A program made the translations under genes and the position numbers. From positions 1 through 22,551 of the forward strand of contig WIXG01000768.1 of the NCBI GenBank assembly GCA_009869945.1: 22,551 bases of DNA. Direction: 5' to 3'. The notes below the pieces were generated by a model that saw nothing but the letters and a program-made list of their open reading frames with translations, was not told the origin of the DNA and searched no databases. This DNA is from Mesaphorura yosii. Its lineage: Eukaryota > Arthropoda > Collembola > Poduromorpha > Tullbergiidae. Below, in pieces: positions 1 to 9,315 of this stretch. How positions within the stretch are numbered: position 1 is the stretch's first letter; each line of letters opens with the position of its first letter.

Positions 1-300
1 AAAACGAAAGTCTTATTTTTGCCTGAAACGTGTAAAAAAGTAGTTTTCGAGTCGATTTGAGACGACAAATTTCCCCATGTTAATTTACGACTTAACATAA
101 CCTAACCTAACCTATTCACATTTTACTAGTTTTTTTCAAGACAAAACTTGTATTTTGGCACTTAAGTTAGGTTAGGTTAGGTTAGGTTAGGTCGTAATTT
201 TCATGACCCCCTAATGCTATTAACATGGGGAAATTTGTTCTCTCAAATCGACCCGAAAACGACTTTTTTACACGTTTCAGGCAAAAATAAGAGTTTTTCA
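1..300. repeat. Foldback (inverted-repeat) element with TTAGG inner ends, left end cut by window
   Basis: Positions 11-81 and 222-292 are reverse complements over 71 bp with about 4 mismatches. Between them lie CCTAA units (99-113) on the left and five perfect TTAGG units (167-191) on the right, separated by a ~50 bp AT-rich spacer. The right arm carries about 20 extra bases (near 200-221) absent from the left arm. The layout is arm, CCTAA array, spacer, TTAGG array, arm, so the DNA could fold into a long hairpin. It encodes nothing recognisable, so it is best read as a non-autonomous foldback or MITE-like repeat. The left arm starts at or before base 1, so the true end and any target-site duplication cannot be seen. 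Confidence 0.8.
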
Positions 301-786
301 TTTTTCTGGGACTTAGAAAAATTTCGTGCCCACCCTTTGGTTTAATCCAACCCTTTTCCATTGCTTCTCCCGTTAGTATAACACGGGCCTGAATTACAGC
401 GAATATGCAACCATTTTCACGAGTGTCGAGTTGCAATCACGAATCACTAGTTTGAATAAGCACTGGGGCAAAGTCCAAGGTCAGTCACGGCACTCACTGC
501 ACGACGGCAGTCACGAGATGATGAGTTTGCATATTTTCAAGGTCTTTTGTCACATCAGAGATGCGACTATTCCAGAGCGAACACGACCTTGCTTGCTTGT
601 TATAAGAGGGAAGGAGAATTACGAACCGGTGCTCATTCTCTCTTGTCTCTTGTGCTCTGCTCTGCTCGAGTCGATCTCGGTTAATCAATTATCTTTTCTA
701 ATTCCGATCTGGTCGCAGCAATCAGCACTGAACTAGTCTCCCTGCGACTGCGAATTAAGTCAATTAAGATAACATAACTAGAGGAC
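301..786. other. Intergenic, upstream of the carbonyl reductase
   Basis: No coding segment is recognised here. A TATA-like word (TATAAGAG) lies at 601-608, about 180 bases before the start codon at 787. It could be a core promoter element, but the long leader this implies makes the assignment weak. Confidence 0.3.
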
Positions 787-1846
787 ATGGCAAACGCCAG
801 CACCAAAGTGGCAGTCGTCACCGGCTCCAACAAGGGAATCGGGTTCGGCGTGGTAAAGGCGCTCCTACAGCCTGGCGCTTTCGATGGGCTCGTTTACCTG
901 ACATCCCGCGACGTCGGGCGGGGGCAAGCGGCAGTGCAGGAGCTCGAGAAGGTATGTACAACGCAAAGGCGGAATAAAACAGCTGTAATTGCTAAATAAT
1001 TGGAAGTGGACTGTAATTAATTACGCATGCCTCCTGATATTCCAGTTGGGGCTCAAGCCACGATTCCATCAACTGGACATCTCTTCACCCTCCAGCGTCG
1101 CAGAATTCAGGAGCTACATCAAAAGCACGTATGGAGGTCTAGACGTACTCGTCAACAATGCCGCAATTGCGTTTAAGGTAACTCTCAATTCAAGACTTTT
1201 CAGACTCGAAAGCACAATCGCTGTCGCTCCTTCGACTTAATCAACTGATTGCCTACTTGGTCGTGTGAATTTATAGAACAGCGCCACGGAGCCGTTTGGA
1301 GTTCAGGCAAAGGAAACACTAAAGGTCAACTACTTCGACACGCTCGCCTTTTGCCGTGAAATCTTCCCCCTCCTCCGCAAAGGGGCCCGGGTATCGAACG
1401 TGTCCAGCTCTATGGGGCATCTGTCCAAGATCCCAGGCGCTGAACTGCGCAAGCAACTCGCTGCAAACGATCTAACGGAAGAAAGCCTCAGCGCGCTGAT
1501 GTCCCAATTCGTTCTGCAGGCGAATGACGGAACTCATGCCGGTTCGGGGTGGCCAAACTCGACGTACATCGTCTCAAAAGTCGGGCTGGCTGCTCTGACT
1601 CGAATCCATCAGCGCTACTTTGACGAAGGGCGGGCGGGGGAGGACATTCTGGTCAACTGCTGCCATCCAGGCTATGTCGACACGGACATGACGTCTCACA
1701 CGGGGCCGCTGACCATCGAGCAAGGTGCCGTAGCTCCAACGTTCCTGGCACTTCTTCCACCAGGCCACAAACTGCGAGGAGGCTACGTCTGGTGCGATTG
1801 TAGTGTAGTGGATTGGGTAAACGGGCCGATGCCTTCTGCTTATTAA
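787..1846 (+). CDS. CBR1: Carbonyl reductase [NADPH] 1-like short-chain dehydrogenase (3 exons)
   Basis: The exons are 787-951, 1046-1177 and 1277-1846, with GT-AG introns of 94 and 99 nt, both in phase 0, giving 288 aa (human CBR1 has 277). The Rossmann cofactor motif TGSNKGIG is at residues 12-19, the structural NNAA motif at about 92-95, the Ser of the VSNVSSSMG strand at about 142-144, and the YxxxK active site (YIVSK) at Y196/K200. The late HPGYVDTDM segment is typical of CBR1-type enzymes. The family reduces carbonyls of quinones, aldehydes and ketones with NADPH in the cytosol as a monomer, and no signal peptide is present here. The start was chosen because the Rossmann fold begins a few residues later. 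A poly(A) signal AATAAA lies at 1881-1886. All catalytic residues are present, so the gene looks intact. The exact substrate cannot be told. Confidence 0.93.
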
Positions 1847-1880
1847 AGAGTAGCTCTTGGATTCTTTTATTGGTGCAAGA

Positions 1881-1886
1881 AATAAA
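1881..1886 (+). terminator. Poly(A) signal of the carbonyl reductase gene
   Basis: AATAAA 35 bases after the stop codon, on the same strand. Confidence 0.6.
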
Positions 1887-1889
1887 GTA

Positions 1890-2890
1890 CTTCATGACAG
1901 TTTTGGCCGACAAGTTTCGGCGCTACTCTTTGGCCTTTTCATTCGTCATCCGCCTGAAACCTAACTAGCGAGCTTGCAAACTTACGGAGCATGAACTGTG
2001 ACGAGGAATCACAAAGCAACCTCTCGACTGCAGTTCGAGAGTTTGTTTACAATGCAGACAAAGTTGTATGCTCGGAAGACGTGTACAGATGTATTCGACC
2101 TTCCTTAACCTTAAATTGCTGCAGGGGTTCCCAAAATAACTTACGATCTGGGTATTCGAAGAAGGGGCAAAAGTTGCTTGCATCTTGCATGAGAGTTTTC
2201 TCCAGTCCTGACATTCTCAGCAAATCCCGTTCTGAATTGTTCACGGAATGAAGATGTCCTTAGGGTCCTAGCTCTTCTCTTTTCTTGACTTTGCGGTCAT
2301 GACTCTCAGCTTTTCTTTACACTGTTGTCTTTGCTTGGGCACTGCTCCATGCCCTTTGGTCCACATGCTCCTCTTCGCTCGTTGTTATTAGCTGATCCCA
2401 ACTTAAATATGTGAATGTTGGCGTGTTTTAACCTATGATGTGCTCCTTTGGTTAAGCTTGCAATGATGTATTTACGATAAAGACAAGCATGTTTGTAAGT
2501 ACCGCAGATTGGCCGACGTGCTTTATGTAGGCTTAAGAACGTGATGAAAGAAATTATGCTTGTCCCAGGTCAAGATGACAGTAGCAACAGCAGGTTTAAC
2601 GTGATATGCTTTTCTAACGCAAGCATTTACGCCATGACTGACCAACAATGCAAAGGTCAAAGGTAACGTGCTTGGTCATATAACATCTACTTAATATGTG
2701 CTTTCTATTTGTTTATTTTCATATTTAAGCGAAAATAAAATTGTATGAGGTAGGTGAAAAGTCGTTATTTCTGCATTAATTGAGCACCATTAAACGCGAA
2801 TTGAAATAATATTGAAAAATCGATGCCATACAAGCGCTCTAAGGATCGGTATTGAAATCGTACCAGCAGATCACCCTCCAGAGCCTTACT
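1890..2890. other. Intergenic, nothing recognised
   Basis: About 1 kb, AT-rich in its second half. The short open frames between 1965 and 2251 on both strands overlap each other and show no domain, signal peptide or splice context. Confidence 0.5.
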
Positions 2891-3791
2891 TTACAGGTGA
2901 CAGGCGGCAATGTGCGCTTTCAGGAAGAGTGTATTTCCAAACGGTGCATGGCAGAAGCTGCAGTTGAAATCCACTTCAGCCTCGGCTCGGTCCCATTCTT
3001 CTTCGTCGTCTTCGCCAATATTGTCGCGGTCGCCGTCACAATTTCAATTTCAGGCGCTCCATCCTCGGCTCCAGATACTGACGCCCTTCCTCCTCTTCCA
3101 CTACCTCGGACTCCCCCTTCCCCTTCATGCCTTCGTTTTGGCAGCCTTCTTCATCTTCGTGTTCCTTGATCCAAACTTCTTCGAAGAGCGGTTGCGATTG
3201 CGTGTAGACTGATTCATCTTATCGTGGCGGTGTCCTTCTCCTCGTTGTTGTGCGGCCCCTCCCGCAGCCTGAGCCTGAAAGTGGGACTCGATGTCCAGCC
3301 CATGGAAGCGGTGACTCTACCCAGTTGACCGTAATCTTTGTGTTTGTATTTGGCGTGATGAGTGTCAGCAGCTGCACCTGCATCCTGCTCCGAATTTCTA
3401 CCGTCTTTGGAGAAGGGCGAGGGCCCTGTTGGTTGCTGGTGTTGGCGCTGGCTGTGATACGTGTGTTTTTCGCCCACCACCAGCCCAACCGCCTGGACGC
3501 CTCCTCAGCTTAATTGCTGGCTGCAGATCGCCCAGTTGACTTAGAATCAGGATCTTCCCGCACCTTGACTGGTTGTGGTGGGATTTTCTGTGGTTCCGAA
3601 GTGTCTTCTACCAAGGGAGGGGAATGTCCGGTTGCAGATCTGGCAAATGTGCCACCAATTTTTCAGCTCCCCCTCCTTCTCCAGCGCCTGCGGTTTGGCC
3701 AACTCGAATGCATGCTCGGAATTAATCTGACTCCAATCGACTCTTCCACTGCCATCCCGACGATAGCAACAGCCAACATCGGGCTTGGACT
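2891..3791 (-). pseudogene. C2H2 zinc-finger gene relic (frames broken)
   Basis: Read on the minus strand, about 3789-3547 is an open stretch ending in a finger start of the type CQICNRTFPSLG (Cys codons near 3634-3645). Its histidine part is degenerate and the frame then shifts. A Pro/Glu-rich linker in the next frame follows. Further down an acidic stretch (EEEE-rich, about 3190-3040) ends at a stop, and after another shift an acidic segment (EDDEEEWDRAEAE) runs into a good C-x2-C-x12-H-x4-H finger. That finger has Cys codons near 2960 and 2951, its last His at 2897-2899, and a stop at 2891-2893. Acidic linkers between fingers are usual in arthropod zinc-finger regulators. At least three frame changes without convincing splice sites point to a pseudogene. 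Very short unrecognised introns or assembly indels are alternatives. Confidence 0.5.
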
Positions 3792-4209
3792 AGGATTAAT
3801 TTTCAGTAATTCACAGACTCTTGGCTGGATTTGATTTGATTTCTTCTTGACTTCCTGTCGTGTTTTTTGTCGAGCCGATTTTAAGTTTGAATTGCCGAGA
3901 GAGAGCCACTGGGCTCATTCAAGCGTGCAAGGCCAAAGAAACTGGGCACAGGATAAAGTGAGTGAGATAACAATCTGAAGTGAAGAAATTACACTAATTG
4001 AAGTATTTTCTCACGCAACGCCACGTGTGAACAGATTCGCCCAAAAAAATAGATAAGAGAAACAGATAAATTCCCACGCCCAGCCAGTAAACAAGAAACA
4101 CGGTATCATATCAAACTTGAGTCTCAATTCTCAATTAAAACCCGTGCACCCACGTGTTGTGATCTTAATTTTATTGCCCAATCAAACAATTATCAATAAG
4201 TCGTAAAAT
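3792..4209 (+). promoter_or_regulatory. Upstream region of the CRAL-TRIO gene with two CACGTG boxes
   Basis: No coding sequence is recognised. Two palindromic E-boxes CACGTG occur at 4022-4027 and 4151-4156, and a CCAAT word lies just before the start codon. CACGTG is a known bHLH-type binding site. Any role here is inferred from position only. Confidence 0.25.
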
Positions 4210-5477
4210 ATGAACAAGCAATCAACAACGGTGCACTTCAGTCTACTAATTTTTCTGTTGGTCGCAGTCGTCGCCGTGCCTTTAGCTTTGGCTTTTGACT
4301 CCTCCTGCAGCGACGGTGATGGCTCGTTACTCAGTGAATTCCGCTCCTTAGTCGCCCACCTCACGCACGCACCCGCCCGGCCCCCTGCCTTCATGCAATC
4401 AGACCCCTACCTGCTCCGCTGGTTGCTGTCAAGCGACTGCGACTTGGACACGGCCGTCGCCCGGCTCAAAGCCTGCCTCGTCTGGCGGCGGGAGGCGCGG
4501 ATCGACGGAATTCTCTTTGAAGACTTCTCCGTCATCGACGAGGCGTACCCCTCCGGACTGGAGGGGCAAGACTTTGCAGGTCGCCCCGTCTCCTGGTCCC
4601 CGGCGGGCTCCTACGACGTGCGGAAGGCCGTGCTGGGCGGCGACGCGACACAGGCGCACTATCAGCGCTTCATCCTCCGGCAGTACGAAATCTTTGAGTG
4701 GTACATGCACGAACGGCTCCTGCTGGGCAGTGAAAAGCGGACCGACTTGGGCGTAAACGCGCAGGCGCCGAAGCTGACGCCCACACTGAGCCAAATTGTG
4801 GCCATTTACGACCTGAGGGGCTTCAACCTGAAGCTCGGCGGGTGCATTGGCTGCATTGCAATGATCCCGAAACTCGTGACAAATCTGGAGTCGTACTACC
4901 CGATGCTGTATTACCGGATTTATTATGTGAACAGTAAGTCAAGGTCGTAGACCAGACTCCTTTTTACCTTACTTTTGGCGCCTTCAGGCACTGGGCATAG
5001 ACATTCTTCTGTTTTCCCTTTGCAGCGCCGGCAATTTTTCACGCGGCGCTCTCCGTCGCCCGGAATTTGATGTCGGCGGCTACGAAGGAGGCGATCCACG
5101 TATTCGGGTACGAAAAGAGCGTCTGGGCGCCAGAGCTTCTGAAGCAGATCCCGGCGGAGGAGCTGTCCGAGGAGTACGGCGGGAGCCGGAAGGGTGTTGG
5201 GGTGAAAGAACGCAGGGCGCCGCTGCAGGAGCTCCTGGAGCGACTGCGTGTGAAGGCCAACGACACTATCGTCGCTTATGCGAGCCAGAGCCGGCCGTCA
5301 CCGCCGCGTCGCCATCAAGGCCACCACCACTACGTTGAGCTCGAAGTCGAAGGCACCGGGGAGAATTCTTCAACGTCGACATCAACTATGAAAATGCGAA
5401 TTGTATATTTTAGCCCAGTTTATTTACTTTGTGTAATTTTATCACGGGCGATTATTTACGACTTTGAATGCCTTTAA
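4210..5477 (+). CDS. Secreted CRAL-TRIO (Sec14-like) lipid-binding protein (2 exons)
   Basis: Exons are 4210-4933 and 5026-5477, joined by a 92-nt phase-1 intron (gtaagt...tttgcag), giving 391 aa. Residues 1-28 are a clear signal peptide with a long Leu/Val/Ala core ending ALA. Residues about 40-95 match the CRAL-TRIO N-terminal helical domain (LLRWLLSSDCDLDTAVARL, then the LVWRRE helix). Residues about 110-275 are the lipid-binding fold, with the diagnostic IVAIYDLRGFNLK strand, ESYYPMLYYRIYYVNTPAIFHA helix-strand and the final EELSEEYGG segment. The family binds hydrophobic ligands such as retinoids, tocopherol or phosphoinositides, usually in the cytosol, so a secretory signal is a notable variation. 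The last ~29 residues are hydrophobic and might form a membrane or GPI-like tail. The gene appears intact. Confidence 0.9.
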
Positions 5478-5541
5478 ATTACATTATAGACTTTTCATGT
5501 TCTTTGTTTTCTTCGCCGTCGGGTGCGTGATTTCCAACGGG

Positions 5542-5865
5542 TCACACGGTGCCATTCAGCACTCGCACCACGCTGTAAGCTATTTTCTCCTCAACTGTGC
5601 ACCAAATGCCGGCCCGGTAGGCACGGGCCGCCATGCGAATTTCGTAGTACTCGGCATATCCCGGCAGACAGCCAGCCTCTCCATCACGGGCTCGATTGTC
5701 GATCACCGCCACAGGCCGCCCTTGAAAATTTTCATGAGCTTCATTGAGTGAGTTTGCGTGCTTGTGAAATCTATGGCGTGTGTGGTCGAGACGAGAATAG
5801 GCCGGTCGCAGGCTCCAAAGGGTTAAGACGCTGAAAACCCATTCCATCACCCATCGTGACTCCAT
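5542..5865 (-). CDS. Hypothetical protein, unidentified
   Basis: A 107-aa minus-strand frame that runs into the 3' end of the CRAL-TRIO gene (convergent). The N-terminus (MEWVFSVLTLW from residue 7) could be a weak signal peptide. The second half (GRPVAVIDN..., then CLPGYAEYYEIRMAARAYRAG) has ordinary protein composition and the GC-ending codons typical of true genes here. I do not recognise a family. A plus-strand frame (5464-5751) overlaps it and also begins with a hydrophobic stretch, so the strand is not certain. It may be a fragment. Confidence 0.3.
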   Translation of the reverse strand: MESRWVMEWVFSVLTLWSLRPAYSRLDHTRHRFHKHANSLNEAHENFQGRPVAVIDNRARDGEAGCLPGYAEYYEIRMAARAYRAGIWCTVEEKIAYSVVRVLNGTV

Positions 5866-6336
5866 TTCGACTGCGGAATGTCAAACTGGGCTTACGGAGT
5901 GCCTTTTCTCAGAATTCATCGAGCAGAAATGGTAAATATTGTCTGAGTAAGTGGCCAGGCGTTTGATTAGGTACTGTTAAATTATTCACAAATATTGAGA
6001 ATTCATTTTGCATTCTACTGGACGGAAGCGTCTGTTCCCGTCCAACACGATCGACATCACTTCTGTTGATGAACTGTTGGAAAACGGCGGAATAGACGTC
6101 ATATTTCTTATCTAAGAACGTAGCCGCGAATGTCAAACAGCTCGACGTTCGACAGTTGAAATATTGCGAATAAATTACACTGACTTGCGATTAGCCAGAA
6201 AACATTTAGGCGCCCGTGCAAGGCAGGTGAAGCTTGTCTGAATTGTTTTTCAATAAACAAGTAACCGCATGACTTATATCGGCATTTTTATCAGTGAAAT
6301 TATGAAATGGAAATTTCCCACAATCAAGCGCAGCAC

Positions 6337-6351
6337 TTAGGTTAGGTTAGG
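6337..6351. repeat. Short interstitial TTAGG repeat (three units)
   Basis: Three perfect TTAGG units preceded by CACTTAG. A similar CACTTAAG context precedes the TTAGG array of the foldback element near 160-170, so this may be a decayed piece of the same repeat family. No matching inverted arm is seen around it. Confidence 0.55.
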
Positions 6352-6429
6352 GGATTATGAAAAACCGTTGTGTTATTTCCATATCTCAGGGTAGGTTCGA
6401 ACTCAGCCTGTGCAACTGATGCCACGATT

Positions 6430-6800
6430 ACTGTAGTCCTGCCTCACCTGAGCGATCAGAGGACAGTGACAGGGACAGTAGAGCTTGTATCCCTGTCCTG
6501 AGCATGCCGGCGCAGGCAGACGTTCGTCGCGCTGTTCCTCTCCATCGCTGCGTTTGTGTCCCTGTTCTGTCGTTGAGTCCGTGCCCTGTGCTTTCCCGTA
6601 AAGGGCCAGGAACAGGCACATTAATATAATTATCCACAGGCAAATCGACGGATGATCCGTGTCCCTATGTCTGTCCTGGTCCCTACCCGGAAAAGGTCAG
6701 GACGAGGTCACAACTACAGGACACGGGCCTGGAGAGCAATATATGACAGGCCGCCCGACTTATGTCCCGTATCCCTGTGCCTGATCCAGTCCTGACAACG
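6430..6800. repeat. Degenerate GTCCTG / TCCCTGT-rich block
   Basis: Words such as CCCTGTCCTG, GTCCCTGTTCTG, GTCCCTATGTCTGTCCTGG and, inverted, CAGGACGAGG and CAGGACACGG recur through about 370 bp. No clean unit length is visible. It is probably an old tandem or foldback repeat. There is no coding signal. Confidence 0.35.
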
Positions 6801-7742
6801 ACAAGATAGCAAAACGATGACCCAGCTCTTTAGGATGCTTCGGTGGACATTCTGATGAAGAATATCAATCTAGTTGTTTAGTCGAGAACGGAAACTCAAA
6901 ATTTAAACCTTCGCGGCGAGTTTCTACTTTCGTGTGGCGGGAAAGGTGTGCATTCCTACAAGTGTGCTCATGAAGCGGTTGACGATTCGTGTGGATTCTC
7001 GAAGTGCTCCAAGCGCACCGGAGGAAGACCTGCTTCGAAGGCCCGCTTGTCTTCCTTGTCATTCTTTCTTAAAGAATAGGACCAGCAGTGGCTTTCTCGT
7101 CCTCTTGGAGCAAGGAATCTGCCATCACGCAAGGTTATTGCGCCGAAGATCGAGCATGAAGTCAACCAAAGACCGACTGATAGCAAAAACTGGGCTCGTT
7201 AAATGGAATGTCAGTATGTTGAAATGACTAATGGCTGACCGTGACCCTATCTCCAAGACCTCAGCCACTAAAGGGAATAAAGTAATGGTGTAGTTGGCAT
7301 TGGCAGTTATGCGGTTAACTGATAACTGATAAGACATTCCCTTCAAATATACGGACATGCTCGGGAATGCGGACGAGGTGCGTTTGAACGTTATTCTCTT
7401 TTTATTGTACTTGGACAATTCTTTTAGTGACAGTTTATAAATTACTGGTGATTTTATTACTTGCCAGTACATTTTGGTGACAAATCACTTCATCCTCTAG
7501 TCATTGGCGAGTTGACATCCGACTGCGGACTTTGACAGACAGTACCGTTATTAAGCTCGCTGCTGGTGATAGATGACCGCTTTAGGTGGAAACAATACCA
7601 TTCCAGTTCTTCACTGTGCTGAAGAGGGAATACATTGCGGACATGAACATCAACGCAATGCTCACAACGAGGGATGAACCGACGTCGATGCTGACTGGGA
7701 TATCAATTTTGGGCTGATTCTCTCGCACTGGGTTCTACAAAG

Positions 7743-8090
7743 AGGACGCAAAGAGGTCCCAGTTGGAATGAAACGATTTACTGCGCCCTCACACTTTTTG
7801 GCACACTGCTGGCCTAAGGAATCGCAGGTCGGCTCGTAAAACTCATATTCATTCTCGAGTTCAGCCTGTGACTGCTTGGGACGATCGCCATCTAGAACGG
7901 GTACTCTGGAATCATGACGGCTCTCATGAGCAAACAAGTCATCCCACCCACACCGGACACACTGCAAAGACTGGAAGAAAGTGGACTGACAATTTTCTCA
8001 ACGTCGGTCTTCCATAACCCAGAAACCGGAAATTTTTTCGAGCCCGTACTATCTGCCCATCCTCCTCTTCTTTCTCCTTTCTATGGGTCA
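7743..8090 (+). pseudogene. Ionotropic receptor (IR) fragment: pore and second membrane helix, with stops
   Basis: One plus frame reads through an IR/iGluR-like pore (LTLFGTLLA), a membrane helix (LVKLIFILEFSL, then LLGTIAI), the NGYSGIMTALMSK segment and the start of the second ligand-binding lobe (PPTPDTLQRLEESGLTIFSTS). This order matches arthropod IRs: pore loop, TM2, YSG/YSS motif, then a conserved PP.DTL..L turn. It is interrupted by TAA (7815-7817), TGA (7869-7871) and TAG (7893-7895), each at a place where a related receptor would have an ordinary residue, so it is a dead copy. The same frame is open from 7914 to 8417. No first lobe could be recognised upstream. Confidence 0.6.
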
Positions 8091-8912
8091 CGCCACCGTG
8101 ACGAGGAGCGGATGCCCACCGACGTGTACTTCCACACTAGCCGTCCCGGCGAAGGCTTGCTCAAATACGTGACCAACGCGATTTTCCACCTTGAAAATCT
8201 CCAAGCACACGTTCAGCTACTGAACAAGTTGGGAAACCCTCTGACGCTGCCCTTTTCTTGGGATGTAAATCTGAGAAAGTTCAACGCTTACATGACATCA
8301 TATTTCAAACGGCACGAGTCGCAGGAAGGCGGCCAGTTTCCAGTCGGTGATTTCCTTAAGCATGCCACATGCAGAGCTTTGATCATCTTCGTGCCCAGGG
8401 AGCAGAGGGTCGCTTGAACCCTTCAACTTTGCTATCGCTCTACGGGACCTTGAATGAAGCAGTCAATTTTGCGATTGTGATACCGCTATTGAATGGCAGG
8501 GAGTTAGGGCTGGCAGAGAGGCTACCGGGGCTTTGGATCTCTGCTGCTCCAGGCTACAACGGCGTGACGCTCGAGGTGATGGGCAACGGAGAGATGTGAA
8601 CCTCGGCCTGACCAACAGGAAGAAGGCTGCCTCTTGGAGCTTCATCTTGTGGCGCCTGAGGAGCTGCAAAGCAGAAGAAGCCTCAAGGAGGCCTGGCGAA
8701 CATTCATTTTCATTCAAGTATGGCACCAGCGTGCGCATCTCATGCAGTACGTTCGACCTCTGCTGTACCATGAAACATGCGGCGCATTTTTGTCCCGCGA
8801 TGCGATGAGTGCACGCTTGGAACTAATAATCACCAGATACGATTGCCTGCAAATGCAACTGGAACGCGACTTCAATCTGATCGTCGTAGTAATATACATG
8901 AGCGTAGTTCCG
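8091..8912 (+). pseudogene. IR-related N-terminal-domain fragment, frameshifted
   Basis: The frame that carries the IR pore fragment continues into a different block, LQAHVQLLNKLG...LPFSW...QFPVGDFLKHATCRALIIF, and stops at 8415-8417. The reading then seems to move to another frame (8369-8599, NPSTLLSLYGTLNEAVNFAIVIP) and back to the first (about 8600-8890, ELHLVAPEELQSRRSLKEAW). The block at about 8180-8395 is clearly related to the minus-strand fragment at 8913-9315 (LLNRIG..., NFLKHTHCRVLTVF). I infer an IR-type extracellular region because of the adjacent pore. The family call for this part alone is weak. Confidence 0.4.
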
Positions 8913-9315
8913 TTAGGTTACGCCGGCCGTGTTCATCAGTTGTGTGGAGAACGGTGCTTCGGGTTCCGAACCGTCGTATTTGAATGGAATATTTTCCGCA
9001 AAAACAGTCAAGACCCGACAGTGCGTATGTTTCAGGAAATTTCCCATTGGCAGCTTCTTCTTCCTCCTTAAGCCAATAGTCATATTTCTTACTGTCTTGC
9101 GCCACGAAAATGGTAGTATGATTGATGATTGCCGTTCCAATTCTATTCAGCAGTAGCGCGTAGTCATGCAAGCCTTGACTTCGAAGTAGTGCATCGTCAC
9201 TGCTGTATCCATCCAGCGTGACCACACAATGCTTGAATGTATGCATGATGAGGTGAACACCTTCAGCTCCGAGCTGGAATACAGCCAGCATGGCAGCAAT
9301 TGTGTTTCTTATCAT
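8913..9315 (-). pseudogene. IR-like N-terminal fragment with a frameshift (paralogue of the plus-strand relic)
   Basis: Starts at 9315 with a signal-peptide-like stretch (MIRNTIAAMLAVFQLGAEG), then FKHCVVTLDGYSSDD and LHDYALLLNRIG. At about 9040-9050 the similarity to the plus-strand relic moves to another frame, which continues GNFLKHTHCRVLTVFAENIPF and stops at 8913. The frame change falls inside a conserved segment, which argues for a one-base indel rather than an intron. An N-terminal signal peptide followed by a Cys-containing strand is consistent with a receptor extracellular domain. The identification as IR rests on the neighbouring pore relic. Confidence 0.45.

Larger units (their letters stand above)
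5866..7742. other. Long non-coding stretch with repeat debris
   Basis: No gene is recognised. It holds three TTAGG units at 6337-6351, a block rich in GTCCTG/CAGGAC and TCCCTGT words at about 6430-6800, and scattered short frames on both strands (for example minus 5909-6136 and 7125-7472) that match nothing I know and have no splice context. Confidence 0.4.

Noticed and set aside
1991..2251. Overlapping short frames on both strands downstream of the carbonyl reductase
   Set aside because: No domain, signal peptide or plausible splice partner; treated as chance frames.
5909..6136. 75-aa minus-strand frame ending LLRQYLPFLLDEF
   Set aside because: Reads like protein in part, but there is no family match, no signal peptide and no splice sites to extend it.
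6385..6410. GGTTCGAACTC, like a tRNA B box
   Set aside because: The bases on either side do not form a T-stem, and no acceptor or anticodon arm can be drawn around it.
7125..7472. 115-aa minus-strand frame, considered as a transposase or receptor piece
   Set aside because: No motif could be matched with confidence, and there is no splice context or related copy nearby.
7662..7967. 101-aa Cys-containing minus-strand frame
   Set aside because: It is opposite the IR pore relic, which explains the plus strand much better; no domain is seen in the minus frame.
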